This document shows, piece after piece, positions 54,115-64,000 of a stretch of DNA of 64,000 nucleotides (the stretch's first letter is position 1; every line of letters begins with the position of its first letter). Under the pieces are notes generated by a model that searched no databases, was not told where the DNA came from, and was given only the letters and a program-made list of their open reading frames with translations. Source of the DNA: Marsupella aquatica. Its lineage: Eukaryota > Marchantiophyta. The stretch is from positions 14,632,001 through 14,696,000 of the forward strand of contig OZ316892.1 in the NCBI GenBank assembly GCA_973895155.1. Direction: 5' to 3'. Both the position numbers and the translations under genes were made by a program.

Positions 54115-57100
54115 ATGGACTATGTGACTTTCACAATCATCGTAGACGACATTGTCTATCCTGATGGCCATACTGCCATGACCTGCCTCGGTGGCGGAGG
54201 TGGGAAACTTTGATTCAATTTGGTCACGTTTATCGTAGTAAATTCTTTGGCTAGCTCCTTTGTACAAGGTTGCTGCATTTTATGGTATGCTTTTTGGGAT
54301 ACTTAGGACGAGTTATCTATGTTAGAAGATTGCCATCACAAATTTACTTTCTGTTTATTTTGCCAACAAAATGAAGTAACTTGATGTGAGGTGCGTCTGA
54401 ATCAGTTACGTGAAAGTGTAGAGCGACTATCCTTACTCCACGGAGAGCAGACTCACTCTTCAAGTTTTAGTCCTGTGTTCTTAGGATAGTGGCGCACTTG
54501 ATGTGATAGAATTTATGATTCAAGAATTGCTCGTTACCCCTGTAGATTGAGCCAAAACAGTCATGTTGGTACTTACAAAGAATTCGAGCTGAATGATTGG
54601 AAAATGTCATGCAGGTACACAAACGGCTTTTGGTATGAAGCTCTGGTCGTCTGAGCAGGAAAGGTGACTTCTTAACGCTTACACATCGTTCGCCCTAAGG
54701 CGAGCCTCCCTGAAGATTGAAATGGGGTTGCTGTTCTATCATCTCACCAAAATTTTCAGTTCCGCTTCCTCAAGTTTTAGGAGTGCCATTCCGGGCACTA
54801 AAACAAGGAATCCTCAGCAAATTCAGCTTGTTTAGGTGTTTCATGATAGCAGGCCCGGCTTAGATTCACCTCTGAACTTAATTTTTCAATCGCAGATAAG
54901 CGCATGCTCGAGTTCTCCATGAAGCCTATGTTCTCTGTGTTTGTCTGCTTTAATCCATAATCTATAGTCATCTAATAAATTCTAAAACTTGACGGTGAAG
55001 ACCATAAGCACAATAAACACACGCAGAAGCAAGATAGGATAAGCAATTGGATGAATCAACAGATGGACGAAGGAAGAGTATTTTTACTGTTGTGATAAAG
55101 CAAAGAAACCATCACTCTTGAATAGTGGAATCAGGGGAATGCAAATTGACATGAACAACAAAAAGGTTGGCCTTCACATGCACTCTCTTCTGTGGTGCAG
55201 GGTTGGGCTAGCAGCGCGTATAGGTTCAGATTTCCCCTCTTCGTGTAAAACCTGGCTCGAAGACATGGAAATTGATGTGTCGGGCCTCCTACTGTGGCCC
55301 TATCCAACACTAAGAGCTTGGCAGGTTGGGGAAAACTTTCATTGCTCACTGGGAGGATATAAGCCTCCTGGAATACTTAGTGTCTTTAACTTCAATCCAA
55401 CCCCTCGACGTAACGGTACTTTGATGGCTCTGACGTTCTATCGCATTTTTAACAAAACACAACAGTCACCTCCCTATCTTGCAGTACTGGCTTAGCGATG
55501 TACGAAATTAGAGGTGCATTGACAAGAGACTAAAGGAGCACTAAATTTGTCCGTCTTGGTAAATTTCTCCAGTATTTTGATAGTTTGGGTTGGTGTAGAA
55601 AATTTCTGGGAACAATTTTGGAGATTTGTTTGACACAGCCCTTATACCCTCAACGTCAAGTGTTGCAGTCTTAGGATCTCTGTGTATATGTACTGAGGAA
55701 CATGCCCTTTGAGTGGTAATTTGGACATGCGCGTTAAGATGGGATCTGCTTGTCTGACTAACGCAATCTCCATGTGGCACCTTCCATGCCCTCTCAATTC
55801 AACATTTCATTGTGTGTCAGCTACTGGAGGATGACGGCCGACGTGGTCAGGTAATTGCTGTTCCTTTAGTTTTGTAATGATTGACAATGCAAGGTCCAGA
55901 CCTGGAAGATCACCGTCGCAACTTCTCTCCTTTTTGTTAAAGTTCTTAAACTAACAAGTCGTTAGTGGCATGACATGAATCATTTAAACTTGCTACAAAT
56001 CATAATTCTTTTGTAGGCTGTTCATTTACTCAGGTTTGGAGAATGGAGGTCGTAGAAGATGTGTTGCGTTTACTTCGTCCATCCATCAAAGAGCTTCCTC
56101 TGGATTACAGGTGGGCTATCCACTAAACTACCTTTAAATGTCAATGCGCTTGCAGCCATTGACTCGAAAGAATTTACGTTCAGCGGATACAATTGCTTAC
56201 TTAGCATATACTCTGGAAAGCCACGAAAAAGTTTCTAATGGTTCCATTGGCTCTATATTAGTACCTGTGCTAGATTCAGCTTTGTTGTGGCATCAGTCCC
56301 ATGGGATCAGTTGTGTTTTACTCTGACTAACAGTTTACTTGGTGCAATCCTTGAATAGGAGCGCCCGTGCATACCATGCATGTGTTCACCCTAGCGGTCT
56401 TGATGTGGGCTTCATTCAAGAACTGAGAAGTTCTGGTGCGGAAGTTGTTAGCATCGAGCCCTATACCCAGGCCGAGACTATTGTGACCCGCACAGAGCTA
56501 CAGTAGGTTATTTTCTCATATTTGTCTTTCTTCCCGGGTTCAGCATTAACCCCACCATAGAGGGAGGGCACGGATCTCCTTACTTATTAGTTTTATATTC
56601 CTTTGCTTCTTTTGATTCAGTCCTAGGTAGCAGTGCAGGATTTCATCAAGCTTACTTCGTTGTCACTGTATAGAGTAAGCTTGTTCAGGGTGTAGACTGT
56701 TCAAATTAATGATCATAGAAAACTTGATCATCAGGGGTTGAGTTGGGTGTCTTTGCGAAGATTCTTCATGAAGCTTGATATCTAATTGCCATTAATCGGA
56801 TATTCGAATTCATTGTCAGGGGACTAGTCTCTGGAGGTCACATATTTTCACCAACTGAGAACGAAGCTATTTCACTTGTCGGTCCAGGGCCACCACTGGA
56901 CTTGATCAGCCGACTTGTGGAGCTTGGAGCTGAGGTTTGACTCCTATTTTATGACTTGTGTCTGGATAATCCGCGCGTACGTCAAAGTTTGCTAAAATCG
57001 GATTAATTAGCATGCTCTCAAATTTAGCACCAGACAGGCTATTTGCTACGAGTTGCTAAAATGAGATAAATTAGCATACTCTCTTTCGCACCAGACAGGC

Positions 57101-57975
57101 GATTTGCCACGAGTTCTGATTTGCTATTCATCCCTTATGCCAATCCTATGCAAATGCTTGGAACCATCTCTTTTCTTTAATCATTGAAGGTTGGAGTTCA
57201 TTTGGAAGATGAGTCTGCGTGCATCTACATATGCCTTTCTTGAATTTCGAATTTCTGAAAGATATTGATGAAAAATGCAGGTAGTGTCCTTGAGACGTGG
57301 CCAACAAGGTTGCATTGTCCACAGGTAATATCTCAGAATGTGAGAAGATTATTATGATCATGGGCTAGTTTCATCTGAGGTCGAATCAGTTTCGTTTAGA
57401 CAAAGAAATCTAAACTACGATTGCAGCTATCTTTTCGTTACATTCGTTTTTCCTCTTCCAAGCATTGCTACTGGTGCAACGTTCGTTTCTCTTGACAGGG
57501 CTGATACGGGGGAGACATGGGAAGTGCCAGCTTTTCATTCAGTGTTCAAGGAAGTGAAGCAGCCGACTGCGTTTTCACTGGTTGATGCAAGTGGTGTTAT
57601 AGGGGTAGTTGATCCAACTGGCTGTGGTAACTCTTTCTGTGGAGGTTTTCTTGCTGGCTGGGTAAGGACAAGTGATCTTCTCACAGCTGCGCTATGGGGA
57701 AGCATTGCAGCAAGCTTCAGTAAGTCGCAGCACACCTTTTGTTAGGTCTTTTTCTGATATTTCAGGACTAGTCTTGAACTTTGAAACGATTTGGCCGTCT
57801 TACTGATGATGTGTGCTTTTCCCCTCCTGCCGGATCTTCTGGCATGAACCTGTTGTGCAATTCAATGATAGTGGTGGAGCATGAAGGGGTGCCGCCGCCG
57901 CCTTTATCATTACTCAGACCACAAGCAACTGCACGTCTTGACTTATTACGTCCATATGCGACGCAACTAAAATAG
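54115..57975 (+). CDS. PfkB-family carbohydrate kinase-like protein (MAK32-like), 10 exons
   Basis: Ribokinase-fold protein of unknown substrate. Exons: 54,115-54,199; 54,615-54,663; 55,201-55,324; 55,821-55,850; 56,034-56,110; 56,359-56,502; 56,820-56,934; 57,281-57,324; 57,499-57,719; 57,872-57,975; 330 codons plus stop, all GT-AG with matching phases. The N-terminal Gly motif is CLGGGGTQTAFG; HIFSPTENEA and VVSLRRGQQGCIVHR match the central fold; the C-terminal signature is VDPTGCGNSFCGGFLAGW (~260-277). In active PfkB kinases the second glycine is followed by the catalytic Asp (GAGD); here residue ~267 is Asn. The fold and anion-hole glycines remain but phosphotransfer is doubtful. An in-frame stop at 54,088 supports the ATG. 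Similarity to yeast MAK32 is from memory. Confidence 0.88.
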
Positions 57976-58635
57976 ATCCATTTTTGGCCATTCTTCATGA
58001 TTCATTGTCGAGATATGACCTTCGATAGTTGGAAGAGCCAGATAAAGCACAAAGGGAAACAAATATTCTGTGGGCATATTTTTTTGATGTTGAAGGTCTA
58101 CAATCATTCTTATTTCCCACAATCTCCCGCGTTTTCTTTCACTTAAACAGCTGATGAGCTGAGATTATTGAGAGTGGTTGTTGCTCAGTATTTAAGAGAC
58201 AACAATGCTCCAATTCCCTTTGGCTGTTATTCTATAGTAACTACTTCCATGTGGGGGATTAGCAGTGATCCCTCAAGGACATATAAATGAGTCGCCTTGA
58301 GAGGCTTTTTGAAAACATCATCAAGGCTTTGCTTTTGAGTCCCCCATACATAAACCACGCCATGATCAGTCTGAACAAGCATTTATACAAGAGCCACGTA
58401 AAGCCCAGAAGTTGTATCCAGACGCCTTCCCATCGTTGCGAGAGCATCTTCTCTTCCTTCAATGCAGTAGTCCGTTGCCATTCTTGTACCAATGCACGGA
58501 TCTTTCCTGTGCAACATGGATTACAAGTTCGAGTCCAAGACACAAAGTCATTGAGCCTACAGTTCCTTGAAGTGAGTTTATTGAAAATTAATGAATGTAA
58601 TGGTTACTTAGGTGCAAAACAGTACAATGGGTGAC
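57976..58635. other. Tail-to-tail spacer between PfkB and GH9 genes
   Basis: Holds the 3' flanks of two convergent genes. No additional gene is recognised; short open frames here lack domains. Confidence 0.5.

Positions 58636-64000
<5,365 letters not shown>

Noticed and set aside
55325-55495. Continuation of the PfkB exon 3 frame to a stop at 55,495
   Set aside because: The family-like sequence stops at the donor after 55,324 and resumes in the 30-nt microexon; the read-through part matches nothing expected.

Overview
The window looks like nuclear DNA of a land plant, most likely a moss or another early-diverging lineage. Evidence seen directly: multi-exon genes with GT-AG introns, a cytosolic-type tRNA-Ile, two large intronless pentatricopeptide-repeat (PPR) genes of which one ends in a DYW domain, a malectin/LRR receptor kinase, an EXO70 exocyst subunit, a TRAPP subunit and a GH9 endoglucanase. 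Spacers between genes are long, AT-rich and full of repeats. Assignment to moss is inference: long intronless DYW PPR genes with near-identical tandem repeats are typical there. No bacterial operon, CRISPR array or viral gene was seen.

Layout. Bases 1-12,400 hold no convincing gene: a GC-richer repeat-derived block (449-2,150), short tandem duplications, a minisatellite (about 7,245-7,751) and an inverted-repeat pair (10,775-11,215). A TRAPPC6/Trs33 gene (minus, 12,412-15,027) is followed by tRNA-Ile(AAU) (minus, 15,648-15,721), a P-class PPR gene (plus, 18,046-21,045) and an intronless EXO70 gene (minus, 24,131-26,215) with a GC-rich pyrimidine/purine-rich upstream region. From 28,500 to 32,100 I see no gene. 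At 32,112-32,826 a minisatellite with an A-B dimer structure lies just upstream of a two-exon, 52-codon fragment matching the C-terminus of mitochondrial HSP60 (33,022-33,623). A DYW-type PPR gene (plus, 34,090-37,440) follows; its centre is an exact 303-bp periodic amplification.

The second half holds a 14-exon malectin/LRR receptor-like kinase (minus, 39,105-45,147) whose twelfth intron appears to start with AT instead of GT, a 9-kb gene-free stretch with a decayed satellite (about 47,340-48,990) and a 1.46-kb foldback element with ~320-bp terminal inverted repeats (50,019-51,482), a 10-exon PfkB-family gene (plus, 54,115-57,975) with a 30-nt microexon and Asn in place of the usual catalytic Asp, and an 8-exon GH9 endoglucanase (minus, 58,636-63,157). 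Exon models were built by hand from splice signals, phase and family similarity; every exon set closes in frame.

The genes do not form a pathway. EXO70 and TRAPPC6 both act in membrane-vesicle tethering, GH9 in the cell wall, the receptor kinase at the plasma membrane, and the two PPRs in organellar RNA processing. I found no evidence of a coordinated new multi-gene system. The most unusual items are the HSP60-tail microgene with its upstream higher-order repeat, the probable splice-donor lesion in the receptor kinase, and the foldback element.
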